64,000 nucleotides of DNA from Oxytricha trifallax (taxonomy: Eukaryota > Ciliophora > Spirotrichea > Sporadotrichida > Oxytrichidae). The position numbers and the translations under genes were made by a program. Of this stretch, positions 13,151 to 24,152 are shown piece after piece (the stretch's first letter is position 1; each line of letters starts with the position of its first letter). The stretch spans positions 1 to 64,000 of the forward strand of contig ARYC01002555.1 in NCBI GenBank assembly GCA_000711775.1, given 5' to 3'. A model generated the notes under the pieces. That model saw nothing but the letters and a program-made list of their open reading frames with translations, made no database searches and was not told where the DNA came from.

Positions 13151-14326
13151 TGCCAAAATATAATTTTGCATCAATTAGTATAAATAAACATTTAATGAAC
13201 AATGTTTGTCAACAATAAACTTGTAAGGGTTGCATTTAGATTTTTTACGTTATGCTAAAGAAACAAGTAGTTAATTAAATTTACAATTATTTATTACTTA
13301 TATCTTTTACTTTATACCATAAGTCAAAACGATTTAAATCAAGAAACTTCCCTTATAATTATGCAAAAATAATTTTGCTATTTTTAAATTGAAATCTTAA
13401 TTAAACTTTTAATTAAAAAAATTAAATAGTCTTGTTTTTTAATTTTAATCCTCCTCTCTCACATAATCTTTAATCTCAAAAAAATTACTTAGTAGATGAA
13501 TCCTTTTATAATTGCTTTAACATCAATTATAATTTAGAAAACATTTTAATTGACTATTTTAAAGTACCTTGAATAATTAATAATATTAAAGGATCAATAA
13601 CTTTATATTAAATTCAACAATAAAATATTTTTAAGAAAAGTTCAACTTCTTTTTTTCATTTCTATAAATAAAAATTCAAAATTGAAACAACTTCATATGT
13701 TAATTATGATTAATTAGAATATAAATTTGTATTTTATATTGATTATTTTACATTTAAAATGAATCTTTATGGTTTTTAATGCCTATAAACTAAGTAAACT
13801 TATGCATAATATAGCCATGTTAGTTATAAAAAGAATTTTAATTTATAGATAAGTAAAAAAATATTAAAATTATCTAATACCTTTCTCAAAATTAACAATT
13901 TTTAGAAAGATTCTGCTTTAAAATATATATATTAATTGTCAGAATAATCCTATATTAATTTAATATTAACCTATTTTAACTAGTTATAATAATAGTTCAG
14001 TCATTAAGAGAAATTTTTAGGTATCAATATTAATTTTTAACAATTTAAGGATTTGAGAAAAAAAGAATGTGATGGTCTTAAGATTCATAGAAAAAATATT
14101 AATAAAGCATAGCTAAATGAAATATTTTTAAAAATACTTTATATGAGACACATATTATAAATTTAAGGCTTGATAACATTTTGAAGGGCACTTAAATTTA
14201 TTTTGATTGATTATTGAAATTTTAGACTTCCTAAATTCATAGAAATATTTAAGATAAGATAAATGTTCCTGAATCGCATATATTTTTATATTTAAGATGG
14301 TGAATTATATGAATAATTAAAATAAA
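13151..14326. other. AT-rich intergenic spacer
   Basis: No coding block or repeat could be supported. It may hold the missing 5' exon of the upstream-facing thioredoxin-glutaredoxin gene, but no signal-like start was found. Confidence 0.45.
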
Positions 14327-16457
14327 TCAATCAAGAAATATATCATCATACTTGGTGATCTTCCTCTTCTCCTCTCTATCCGCAATCCTCTATGTAATCT
14401 ACCCAGATTCATTATCAGCAACAGCTATATTTATGTTTTATCTATTACTGCTCCCATAAATATGATCATCATCACTATCACTCTAGCTATTGTCATCCAC
14501 ATCATAGTCAAACTGTAGTTAACTATTCACATTCATGTATTAATTCTATCTTCTACTGCCCGCACTCCTACTGTTTCTACCCAATCTGCCGAAGATTCCA
14601 CCAGCTTAAAAGTTTCTACGATTTTACCTTGAGTTTTGTTAACCTGAATTTGTTATTGAGTTTTAGGGTGTAAACATTGTAAATCGTTTATTAATTTATA
14701 GTAAATCTCTATGTAAATCCCTCTAAATTTTCTTATTGACGTCTCTCATTACTATTTAGGGTAGTCATTTAGATTCCCTAATTTATTCTCCTCTGCTATA
14801 TCTCACTGTTTTTAAAGCTATTAACCTCCATTATTAATTCTTTATTCACAGTCGCTGGCTTCATCCTACTCAGCAACAGCAAACTCACACCAAATAGGTT
14901 TACTATCACATAATATTAAAATAATATATAAACTTAGTTTACAAATATTTGAAATGTATTTGGCAATAAAATGGAGATAAGCTCAGCATTGACAGCTTTA
15001 CTATCATTGAAATATTCATAGATGTTTAGTATCTAAGGAGAATACACGCTGAAGTTAAATAAACTCACTGTAATCTATTATATTATCAGCAGTTTCATCT
15101 ATACAACGAATTCGTTAAGTTTATTATGAAATTTATAGTAAATGCTAATTTTATTGTGAACATATGATAGATATTTCAAACTTACCAGATCAAGATGAGT
15201 GAGTAAATTATCAATTACAGATGCATTTAAATAACCAATCATGAGCAATTTAATAAATAATAAACCCACTTAGACATTCACATTTTCCTATATACCCAAC
15301 TCAATTTTGGCTTTGAGTATGGACATGAGTAAGTGCCCATTTATAATTAACATCATCGAAGTTACAAGGAAATTGAAGAGGTTTATAATGAAGTTTAAGT
15401 TCGATTTACTAGATATTGTACTTTCATTGATTTAGACTGAGTTTTATTGATTATTATTGAAGTAATTTAACATTTTATTGCTGAAGTGTATCAAAGTAAC
15501 CAGGCAGAGTAAATTAAGGTTTATGTTTTTTTATGAAATATTTCAATTCTTAAATAATAAATTTCCTTACACTTAATAATGAGTAAAAGGGACATTATTT
15601 GCATGAATGGACTTATAACCCAGTATTGCTATTAAGATTCATTCAATAATTTCTATTCTTCATTATCAGGGGAGAGTGGCTATGGATGAATCAGTACTTC
15701 TAATTATGTATCTACTCCAAGCAGAAACTTCAATGATTCCCATTATAAACTAAAATTGAGGCCGTTTTAGCTTATAAGCGGGTATAAAATGCTGAGTCTA
15801 CATTATTGAATTTAACATTTGACATACTAATCATAAACATTGAAAACAAAATTATTTGCACAATAAAATTCCACATAATAATAATACTTACCCAGTAGAT
15901 CCAATAGTCAATAAACCAGACAGCATGCCTAAGCCATTTATTTAATTGCAACTTTAGCTTATACTATGTTCATGATTATTGTTATTACTTAAATCTTTGA
16001 ATTAATGTAGAAATGTAGACATCAGCAGAGTGTATTAATTTACTGAAAACTGAAACATCACTGTTAGCATTAGCAGTTGATATATTATAAAAGTTGTAAA
16101 TTTTATTGGTTTTTGTTTCTCTTGGTGCTTTTATATCAATATTCGGGACTATAAAATAAAGAATTTTTTACATAAGAACATAAGAAAACTTCAAAAATTC
16201 ATAAAACTTTATAAAAATGTGATTAATTTGTCAATGATCCACTTAATGCATAAACACTATTTGCATTGCTTACGACTTACCAATTAAATAGTTGAGTAAA
16301 TGTAGAAACAGAAGAATAGAATCTTATAAATCTGTGAATTAATTGGATGCTGAGATTGTTTATCAATAAGTTTTTATGTTTCCTCGGGCGATGATAGAGA
16401 TATTTCATATGAACTATTTTTAATATCATTTTATACTTGCTGCTGCTCTTCTTCCAT
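14327..16457 (-). CDS. Unrecognised multi-exon membrane protein with acidic Ser/Asp-rich tail
   Basis: A start is likely at ATG 16457 (MEEEQQQVQNDIKNSS), followed by GTAAGT near 16280. Five further open blocks continue on the minus strand. One (about 15440-15190) contains three hydrophobic stretches, such as LNFIINLFNFLVTSMMLIIN, followed by GTAAGT. Another (about 15120-14880) has a stretch ending YVIVNLFGVSLLLL. The last block is hydrophilic: GRLGRNSRSAGSR, then an acidic run with DDNSQSDSDDD, ending at TGA 14327-14329. A competing frame in the last block stops near 14536. I recognise no family; several membrane spans with a cytosolic acidic tail is all the sequence shows. Boundaries between blocks are approximate. 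Confidence 0.5.
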
Positions 16458-16767
16458 TTTATTGATTTATTTATTATTTTATCAGAAACATATAATAAAA
16501 ATTGATTTAAATACATTATCACTTATGATAGGTAAAATATTTAAATAAGTTAGATAAGTTGAAAGAAGTGAGTGTTGGGAGACACATACATTTCTGTCAA
16601 ACTATATCTTATCAATAAGCATGAATATTTGCATTTATTATATGTCACTCTCATGCTATTTATTGATTATCATTATTGACAATTATAATGTTATAATATC
16701 CAATTTTATGTGGGTTTTATGATATAATTTAATAATTATTGTGAATATGCATCTATATATGAATTCT
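16458..16767. other. Short intergenic spacer
   Basis: No coding sequence seen. It separates the membrane-protein start from the cyclophilin 3' end, both on the minus strand. Confidence 0.5.
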
Positions 16768-17414
16768 TCATCTGGTTCCACTGTTTTCAATTCTGATCTC
16801 ATCAGAGACAGTGCCGTGTCTGGTGATGCTCTGCTCAGCAGCCTTAAGCACATCCTCGCCTTCAACGAGCTCACCAACAACTGTGTGATAGCCGTCGAGC
16901 ATATCTGCCTTGTCCAAGGTGATCATGAATTCGTGGCCATTGCCGTTCTCACCGTCATTCACGAGAGTCAATTGACCGCGCTTGTGGTGTCTCATGTAGT
17001 GAAGACCTTCGTCTGGGAGTCTGCCACCGTTGATGCTTGAGTTGCACTCAGTAGCTCTACCGCCTTGCAATACGATTCTCTTTTTAATTCACTACACATG
17101 GGTTATATTAAGTACGTGTAAGTTTAATATCAAATGATCAAATTTAGCAAATGATTCCTGGGAAACCCTTGTCGAGGACAGTGCCAGTGTAGGAAGCTTT
17201 CCATTCATTGTTTCCAGTGGCGAATGAGATAACGTTATCAGCAGCAGTTGGGGCGTGGTTCTTGTACATTTCGAAGACCAAGTCACCGAGGGGTTGTCCG
17301 TTCTTGGAGAGAGTGAAGAACACTCTTGGGTTGGCCTTGTCGGAGTAGTTGTAGAGAGAGAATTGTCTCTGGGCAACAGTCATCAATTGTCTGAATGTCT
17401 TGTTGGAATTCATC
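16768..17414 (-). CDS. Divergent cyclophilin-type peptidyl-prolyl isomerase
   Basis: The reading frame starts at ATG 17414 (MNSNKTFRQLMTVAQ); it is also open from ATG 17461. It ends at TGA 16768-16770. Cyclophilin landmarks are in order: VFFTLSKNGQPLGDLVFEMY, HAPTAADNVISFATG, then after IES removal FPGIVLQGG, NSSINGGRLPDEG, HKRGQLTLVNDG, HEFMITL and HTVVGELVEG. The family isomerises X-Pro bonds. Here the catalytic arginine of the HRxIPxF motif aligns with lysine (LDKGFPG), and the usual tryptophan near the LDGxH motif is methionine, so activity may be weak. The N-terminal 20 residues could be a mitochondrial-type leader (Q, R, S, no acidic residues). Codon use is more GC-rich than the neighbours, suggesting high expression. 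Confidence 0.88.
17079..17157. other. IES in the cyclophilin gene (pointer GATTC)
   Basis: GATTC lies at 17074-17078 and 17153-17157. Joining at one copy gives FPGIVLQGG, exactly the conserved cyclophilin motif. The 79-bp spacer has no GT-AG ends and contains TGA in frame, so this is an IES rather than an intron. Confidence 0.88.
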
Positions 17415-17654
17415 TTACTATAAATCTGCAATAGGGGGGGGGGAACATGTTTTGTATACACTATAATTTAATGAATTAGCAAAATTTTTTAACTTGATTC
17501 ATTAATTGGATTCCTCTATAAAATCTGTATTTATATTATAATTATTAATTTTCATTATTTATATAATATTTACATATACCAAGAGGATTCTTTTAATGAT
17601 GAGATAGATATTAATGGATTTATAATAATTAAGATTTAAGTAATATTTACAGAA

Positions 17655-18707
17655 ATGCTGTCAACAACTTTCAAAGCCATTTCCCTCTTGATTGTTGGAT
17701 GTGCTGCTATAACATCAAATGCAGCCAGAACCTTCAATATCCCACCTCAATTCAGTGGAGTAGGTGAGATTTTCCAACTTAACCAAGATGGCACTCTCAG
17801 TGATACATATATTATTATTATGAATGTAATATTATTTTTTATATTTAAAGCCAATAAATTGAAATCAGTCAATAATTTATTTAGAACTTAATTATGATAC
17901 TTAAGGATTTACTTTGATGAAAGCAAGCACTGATCTTAACTTGGCTTTGAATTCTTTAGGATAATGGAAAGCTGATTAATTCATAAATATTAGTACGATT
18001 TAGTTATGAAATTAATAAATATAAATTGATGCCACTGGTGCTAAAGTTCAAATGTAAAAATAAAACATCTTATTTAATTGCTTAATATAAAATCCACTAT
18101 TAAAGTTCAATCATTTACTGAACAAAACTTCCAAGATTTCGCTGGTGGCTTTGGAATTAAATCTTTATTATATGTAATACTTTTATAAAGAAAGAAGTAA
18201 AATATTAAATTTTATTAATATAAGAATGGACTACAAGTCATCTACTCAAGTCTGTGATCAGTACAACATCCCAAGTGAACAAAGTGTTGATGAAGTTATC
18301 TGTAAATTATATGATTTTATTGTAGAAGGGAGTATAATAAATCTATGAGAATAAAATATAAGAATATCTCTGGGTTGAACAATCCTTATGATGACAAATC
18401 TTTGACATTCTTGGCATAAAAACCAGCTCTTTGGGATAAATCTGAAGACTTCTACATCTTCAATCTATATATACCATTTTTTATTATTCTAAATAATATT
18501 GAATATTATATAGTAATTTTCTTGAATAGAGGCTCTGGAGACAACGTTTCTCAGCAAGTATATTACTCAGACAAGACTGGATTATTGAGATACTCTGTGC
18601 TTTATCAGACCAGCACTGTCTTCGTATTTGACTTGGGCGAGGTTTTCAAGGTACCAGAGAGTGACCTCCTCCCCAGAGACTTCATGATCAAGGAATGCTT
18701 ACAATGA
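17655..18707 (+). CDS. Secreted family paralogue 1 (H-type)
   Basis: ATG 17655 opens a typical signal peptide (MLSTTFKAISLLIVGCAAI, then TSNA). Six blocks follow, ending at TGA 18705-18707. Joining at pointer TGATAC (17801-17806/17895-17900) gives LSDTQGFTLMKASTDLNL in frame. Later blocks are FTEQNFQDFAGGFGIKS, YKSSTQVCDQYNIPS, LNNPYDDKSLTFL and VYYSDKTGLLRYSVLYQ, and the last ends DFMIKECLQ. The protein is therefore exported, with a pair of cysteines (CDQY and the C-terminal EC) conserved in its neighbours. Family unknown. It is the most 5' member of a tandem array of seven running in the same direction to 43834. Confidence 0.7.
17807..17900. other. IES in paralogue 1 (pointer TGATAC)
   Basis: TGATAC at 17801-17806 and 17895-17900 flank a 94-bp AT-rich spacer. 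Deleting one copy plus spacer keeps the frame and brings the block FTLMKASTDLNLAL into register with the paralogues. Confidence 0.75.
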
Positions 18708-18985
18708 GATAAATATTAAACTTATCAAATCCAATTATCCTATTTCTTAATTTAATAAACAATTCTCTCTTTTTAAAGTCATATAATATCTGATAATTAA
18801 TTAATATCAAAATTTAATATTTACTATGTTAATTTTAAAATAAGATAGATACTAATAAATTAAATGACAAATATCCAATAAATTATTATAACTCATAGTT
18901 TCTTACGAAATCATTAAGAATCTTGCAATTTATCCTATATTTAAAGAATATGTGATTCATTTATAATAATAATTATTTAAATTAA

Positions 18986-21900
18986 ATGAAAAGATTTTCA
19001 ACTGCAATTGTATTTTCAGTCCTAGCTACTACAGCTTTTCTGGCATAAACCGAAGTCTCTGAAGATTAGAGCATCTCACCATTAATATAATTTTTATAAA
19101 TTTTAATTGAAATATTGTTTAAATAGAGTAAAAATTGAAGAATTTCTTGTTGGTTTTAATTATAATATTAACCACAAGACTTCCAGAAGAAATTCCAGAT
19201 TCCTTACAGCTATGAATAGGAGTCTTCCGTGTATCAATTAATGCATAAAGGAGGCAGCAGATACGAACTAGAAGCAACTTCAGATGTCTCTTTCATCAGA
19301 GTAAGTGCTGATCTTAACATAGCTCTCTCTGGACTTGGAAACATCAAAAAAATTGTATTATTAATAATTAATCTTAATTTATTAGTGAATTAAAGTTTTT
19401 AATCAAGAAGGATGGCTCTAAAGACATCACAGAGCTTACAGTCAGCGACTACAATATTGGTTCAACACTAGTAAAATTAAATTTTATAATTTACTTTAAT
19501 CATTAATTCAAGGGTATTAAAATAGAGAGAGTCTATTAATATCATTAGTAAAATTATAATTTATTACTAGTCTACAAATCATCTAAGGGCTAATGCGACC
19601 AATACCCAATGTAAGATTACGAGAAAAAGAGCTCAGTGAAGCAACTTATAGATAGAATGAACGATCCCTACAACGATCCAGACTTACACTATAAGGGTCT
19701 CAAAGCCGCTTTCTGGAGTAACGAGAATCATTTGTATCATGTCTTCGCAAGAATCAAACCCCAAAACCCCTTAATGAGGTTTATAAGTGCTTTAATTTGT
19801 AGTGAATTAGTTAGGGGTTGGGGTTATTAATTAAATGAGAGACAAAAATTACAAGCTTTTGGGGTCTATTTATGATGAAGAGTATATAGATTTAGTGTTA
19901 AAACTGCTTTATGGATGGTATGTGTAAAGTGAATAAGTCAAACCAGTACTGAAATATAAGTCTATTGCACTGCTCTTAAAGCGAAGTCCGTCAACTGTCC
20001 GTCAACTGTCCGTCAACTGTCCGCTCTCACTGCTTGAAAGCTGTTTAACTAAAGCAATAATAGCTGAATTCTTAGCCTAAGAGGAAGTCAAAGTTTCTAT
20101 AGAAGTATATTGACTATCTTATTAATGAAAAAACTTTGAAGTATTGGGCTCACTTCTCTCTCGACTAACGAGCTATTATGTTTCACTACCAGTTTCCTGA
20201 GTTAAAGATCTCTGCATAGTCTGTTGCAAACATTTATAAACGAAATAGTATATCTTACAAAGGTGTAAATCGTATTAAGAGAGTGATTGATTTCACTCTG
20301 CCATTTTATAAAAACAATTTTAATTATATTTATGATTAAATGCAGAGAGCTTTATAGAATAATATTAAGATTATACATGCTGACGAGGTTGTGTTTACCT
20401 TCAATACTTTCATCTAGAAGTCTTGGTATAAGAGACATAGTAATATAGAAGTATATGACTAGAAAGTCAAGGTATAAACAATGGCAATTCTTGGAGGTAT
20501 TAGCGAGGATGCTGTTTTTTTTAAAACTTATGTTATTCATCCTCGCTCAATTAAGACAGAGCAGTATTTTAAGTTCTGAGAGCAGCTGAGAGAGAAGTAC
20601 CCTGAATAAGAGATTATACTATTCGTTGATAATCTTTCAGTTCATAAAACAAAAGAAACAAGGAAGAGTTATGAACAACATAGAATAACACCAGTGTTTA
20701 ATGTGCCTTACAGTCCATAGATTAATGGAATTGAATTCTACTGGGGTATATTAAAATGTCATAACAAGAAACTGCTGCTTTACCACTTGATGCATTACTT
20801 ACCTATTGATACAGTCGACTTTATTAAAAGTTCAGCGAAGAGAGTAGATAATTAGTTGGCTTAAAAGTGAGCCAAAGAAGGGAGAGTGAATGTGTATAAA
20901 TAAGTTTTGAAGTTAAGTTAATGAATATAAAAGTCACATTTAAAATTCTCTAGTAGGAGCTGGCTTCTCTTTCTTTTCTTCCTCTTAAGGTTTGCTTGGG
21001 CCTTTGTTTCTTCTCTTGCTGCCAGCTCCAGCATCTATGTTCATTGACTCTGGCGGCTAAATATTTGAATTAAGTCTCTTGCTATCTTCATACTTTGTCT
21101 GCGACGTTCGCTTTCTGTGAAGCTTGCTCTATTCCTTCATTAAGAAGATGCCAGTACCAGATTTTTCTAAAGAGTTAAGCTTGAAATCCTACTTGAATTA
21201 TAATGGTGCTTCTGCAGCTCTGATAGCTAGCTCTCACTTATCTTGTTGCCTTGTTTGTTCTTGTCTTCTGGAGAGATGCTGTACCTCTTTTTATGAGATT
21301 TTTGAATAATTGCTTTCAAGTAATCGCCTTTGATTGTTGCAAGTATACCAAAGAAATAGTTTTTTTTCAGGTAGTTTATTTGACAACTGCTTCTTAGTAG
21401 GCAGGTACTGCGAAACCTCTGGGTCATTCATAGCGTCGTCATATAGGTTAGTCAGTGAGATTTCTGGATAGTTAGGAATCTCTGCAAACTTAATATCCTT
21501 AGTTTTCAATGCTTTCTTTTCTTGGCAGAGTATTGCTCTTAGAAATGAAATTTTAGTGCCTTCCATCGTTGGCAGCAACAAACCAACTACATAATCAAGA
21601 TCAGTTACTATGAATTCATGACCTTGCTGTACCAGGTAGCAGTGTAAATCCTCCTTGCTTCTAAATCTTTGAATCATTTCTTGCGCTTACACTCTTTTCA
21701 TTGCATCATTCATTGACTCCATCTTGTTTACAGATCTAAGAAATGATATCCAAATTTAAGTTTATTGATTTCAATTATTTACCTCTGTAAGACTTACTAT
21801 TAAATATGGGCATCCTATAGGAGATCAACCTCTATAAAGGATATGGGAAGGTTTTGAGAACTGGTTTCAAACTTGAAAGATTTATAACAAATTCTACTGT

Positions 21901-24152
21901 TATAGTTCCATATTTTTAAATTTAAATTAGGACGTACTTAATTAGGAGCAGCTCCTATAATACTTGTACTTAATTAGGAGCTTAATTAATGCTAGGACTT
22001 AATTAGGAGCACCCTATTTTTAATCACAAATGACATAATACCTCCTAAAGCATTACGTACTTAATTAGGTGCATCTCCTAAATCGGTACGAGCTATAATC
22101 AAACTTATTATAGAAAGAAAAAATGGTTACTTTCTCAACCATATTTAGAGCTGGATCTTTTACTAGTACTCATTTTTCTTCTCTTACACTCTTAAAACCT
22201 CCCTTGAAAATTGTAGGCTTGGAAAGCTCTCATATAAGCTTTCAGTTATAGATGCAGTTTTATAATTTTAAATTCAAATTTAAATATGAGCGCTAACATT
22301 TTAAAAAAAAACAACAGCACTTCCATCAAACTAAATGAGACTTTCTTTTGGCAGCAATAAAAAGTGAGATAGTTGTGAGATGAACTCTCATAAAGAACTA
22401 CCAGAGCTATCACTAGAGGTCTCTGTTATTAAAATAGAAATTAATAATAGAAAATAAATGGCAACAAGTGTGTGGGAGACAGAGAGGAGGAGAAAGTTAG
22501 AAATGAAATTTCAATGTAAGCAGAGGAAGTTGAAGTATATTTTTGTGAGAAGTGTGAAAGAGATTTTACTCATAAATCTAGCTGGTACAGGCATATGAAG
22601 GTCCATAAGGAAGCTAAGCCTACTGTATACTTAAAGCACGACAAAGTTGATGGAAAGTATGATTGCTTTGAGTGCCATAAGCAGTACTCTCATACAAGAG
22701 ACTTAAAGAAGCATCTTTTAAAAGCCCACAAGAAAGAATTAGAAGTTGAAGATTAAGACACTCAATTGAAGTTGGTCAACAAAAGAAAAGCAAGGGAGCC
22801 TCTTTGAGTTGCTGAGCTTTAACAAGCAAGCGAACCAGACTATGTGAGGATTGCACGCAACCTTTTGGCATCAGAGGTCACTAAAATCATGATTAAATTA
22901 TAATACAAGAAAATTCCAGTACTTGCCTAGATTGATTTAGATACTTTTCTCTAAAGCTATCTAATTCTAGAGGATTCCTATGACAAGAAAGTTATTAAGG
23001 ATCATCAGTATATTTACAAAATATATCCTTTCAACTTTCTCCTTAGTGATGATAAGTATTAAATCGAACTTACTAATGAATATTAAGTACTCACTTATGC
23101 TAAGTTTAAAGAGTGCAAATACTTAATAAAGCTAGATGCTGTTTTCCTTGTCAAAGATCATGTAGCTTTCAGACTACCACTCTATGAAATGACACTCAGA
23201 GATTTCATAACTGATCAAAGAAATCATAGATAGCTTGCAATAATAGCAAAATAAACTAAACAGGGTATCAAAGAGCTTCATAAGGTAGGCTTTGTTCACA
23301 GGGATCTCAATCCTGAGAATATAATGTTGAACTTTTCACCTGTAAGAGTATCAATAATTGATTTCAACAGAGCCTTAAGAGTGGAAGTATCAAGACTTGG
23401 AAGTGTTATGGGAACTCAAAGCTATTATCCAGAAAGAGAAGACTGGAGAGATGGAGACTTTCAATGGGATGTGTGGGCTATGGCAGCAACAATAATAGAG
23501 TGCGATATGCCTCGCAACGATTACTATTCAACAAGGTGTAAAGGATGCAAAGCAAAGAATTAAACAGTCTATTGACAGAACAAGAGCGTATCAATCAATG
23601 AAAAAATGGCAAAGTCAATAATAATAAAACCAAATTCAAGATTAGACATATCAATAGAACAGATAGAGTTGTGGTTAAGTAAGATAAGCTTCAGACCTCT
23701 ACCTCATGATCCAAAAGTGCATTTTGAGTGATTAAATTAAATACATTTACTATAAATTTCACATTAAATACTATTAATAACCCCAGCCCCTAACAAATTC
23801 CTACAAATCAAAGCACTTATAAACCTCATTAAGGGGTTTTGGGATTTTGAATGAGCTCATCAGACAACTCTAAATCTTCTCAAGAGATCTTCTACACTTT
23901 ATTAATAAATTAATAATTTCTTAACTTTGAATTCAAAGAATATGTTTTAGTTTTTGCTATTAGCTCTATAGTATATTATAAATAAAATCCACCGTTGACT
24001 CAGGAATTATCAGATTCTCAGTGCTTTACCAAGGTGAGAATAGTGACTATGTATTTGATTTTGGCGAAAAATACAGTCCAAGAGAGTTTACTAAGGAAGA
24101 CTTTGCTCCTTAAGTATGCAACAAAGCTAAATCAAGTTTCCTTAACTAATGA
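18986..24152 (+). CDS. Secreted family paralogue 2 (H-type), interrupted by a complete TBE
   Basis: ATG 18986 begins a signal peptide (MKRFSTAIVFSVLATTAFLA). Blocks follow at 18986-19081, 19171-19350, about 19384-19470 and about 19569-19754. The last reads CDQYPMQDYE, RMNDPYNDPDLHYKGLKAAF and NENHLYHVFAR, where the 4,095-bp TBE is inserted. The frame resumes at 23853 (matching IFYTLLI of the paralogue at 32092-33908). After one more spacer it ends with GIIRFSVLYQGENSDYVFDF, EFTKEDF and VCNKAKSSFLNQ, at TGA 24150-24152. Conserved cysteines are CDQYP and the C-terminal VC. No premature TGA was seen in the coding blocks, so the gene should be intact once IESs and TBE are removed. Function unknown. 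Confidence 0.75.
19082..19174. other. IES in paralogue 2 (pointer ACCA)
   Basis: ACCA at 19078-19081 and 19171-19174; removing one copy with the 93-bp spacer gives SISPQDFQKKFQIPYSYEQ. The paralogue at 32092 has an IES at the same place with the same pointer but only 42 bp long. Confidence 0.8.
19835..20918 (+). pseudogene. TBE-B transposase (42-kDa class, IS630/Tc1-like DDE), disrupted
   Basis: Starts at ATG 19835 (MRDKNYKLLGSIYDEEYIDL). A helix-turn-helix-like region is followed by DDE-type motifs: FTFNTFIQKSWYK, then ILFVDNLSVHKTKE and VPYSPQINGIEFYWG. The last is the Tc1/mariner YSPxLNPIExxW signature in variant form. Two lesions are visible. An 11-bp unit at 19987-20019 is present three times where the sister copy has one, adding 22 bp and shifting the frame. 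There is also a TGA at 20577-20579 where the sister element has a leucine codon. Either lesion would truncate the protein; sequencing error cannot be excluded for the second. Confidence 0.8.
19987..20019 (+). repeat. Three 11-bp tandem repeats in the TBE-B transposase
   Basis: TCCGTCAACTG repeats three times head to tail. The equivalent site in TBE-C has one unit, so this is an expansion that shifts the transposase frame. Confidence 0.9.
20934..21722 (-). pseudogene. TBE-B 22-kDa-type ORF, one frameshift
   Basis: ATG 21722 (MESMNDAMKRVQAQEMIQRF) to TGA 20934-20936. The C-terminal tail is basic then acidic (AGAGSKRRNKGPSKPQEEE). A run of eight T at about 21359-21366 lies where the frame changes between LSNKLPEKK and FFGILATIKGDYL; the sister element reads NFFFGVLGTINEDYL continuously. 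So the ORF is broken by one homopolymer slip, real or technical. No enzymatic motif recognised; in known TBEs this ORF is a companion of the transposase with unassigned role. It is divergently placed from the kinase ORF. Confidence 0.75.
21934..22071. repeat. Four copies of a TTAATTAGGAGC-type motif between divergent TBE ORFs
   Basis: GTACTTAATTAGGAGC occurs at about 21934-21949 and 21966-21981, and in shorter or variant form at 21998-22010 and 22057-22071 (GTACTTAATTAGGTGC). They lie in the gap between the 22-kDa ORF start (-) and the kinase ORF start (+). TBE-C carries AATTAGTACT-type repeats in the same gap, so a shared promoter, enhancer or replication function is plausible but unproven. 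Confidence 0.75.
22380..23731 (+). pseudogene. TBE-B zinc-finger/protein-kinase ORF (57-kDa class), disrupted
   Basis: Probable start ATG 22380 (MNSHKELPELSLEVSV); end TGA 23729-23731. After a frameshift near 22500, C2H2 fingers appear: CEKCERDFTHKSSWYRHMKVH-type spacing C-x2-C-x12-H-x3-H, then CFECHKQYSHTRDLKKHL. A protein-kinase-like lobe follows with FVHRDLNPENIML as catalytic loop, IIDFNRAL where kinases have DFG, GTQSYYPERE as activation-segment end and WDVWAMAATI as helix F. The DFN in place of DFG is present here and resembles the TBE-C copy (DFNIAL). TGA codons at 22805-22807 and about 23573-23575 interrupt the frame. Probably a dead copy. Confidence 0.75.

Larger units (their letters stand above)
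19755..23849 (+). mobile_element. Complete TBE transposon (TBE-B), 4,095 bp, inserted in a gene
   Basis: Both ends carry telomere-like repeats (CAAACCCCAAAACCCC at the left, GGGGTTTTGGGATTTTG at the right) within longer subterminal inverted repeats. The target duplication is AAT at 19752-19754 and 23850-23852, fitting the ANT rule for TBEs. The order is transposase (+), 22-kDa-type ORF (-), zinc-finger/kinase ORF (+). The interrupted gene can be read across the join by comparison with its paralogue. Such elements are removed from the developing macronucleus. Confidence 0.95.

Noticed and set aside
16741..17040. Plus-strand 99-residue ORF opposite the cyclophilin
   Set aside because: Antisense to a clearly conserved cyclophilin exon with GC-rich codon bias.
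17430..17445. Run of nine G near the cyclophilin start as a regulatory or telomeric element
   Set aside because: A single homopolymer with no repeat context; could also be a sequencing artefact.
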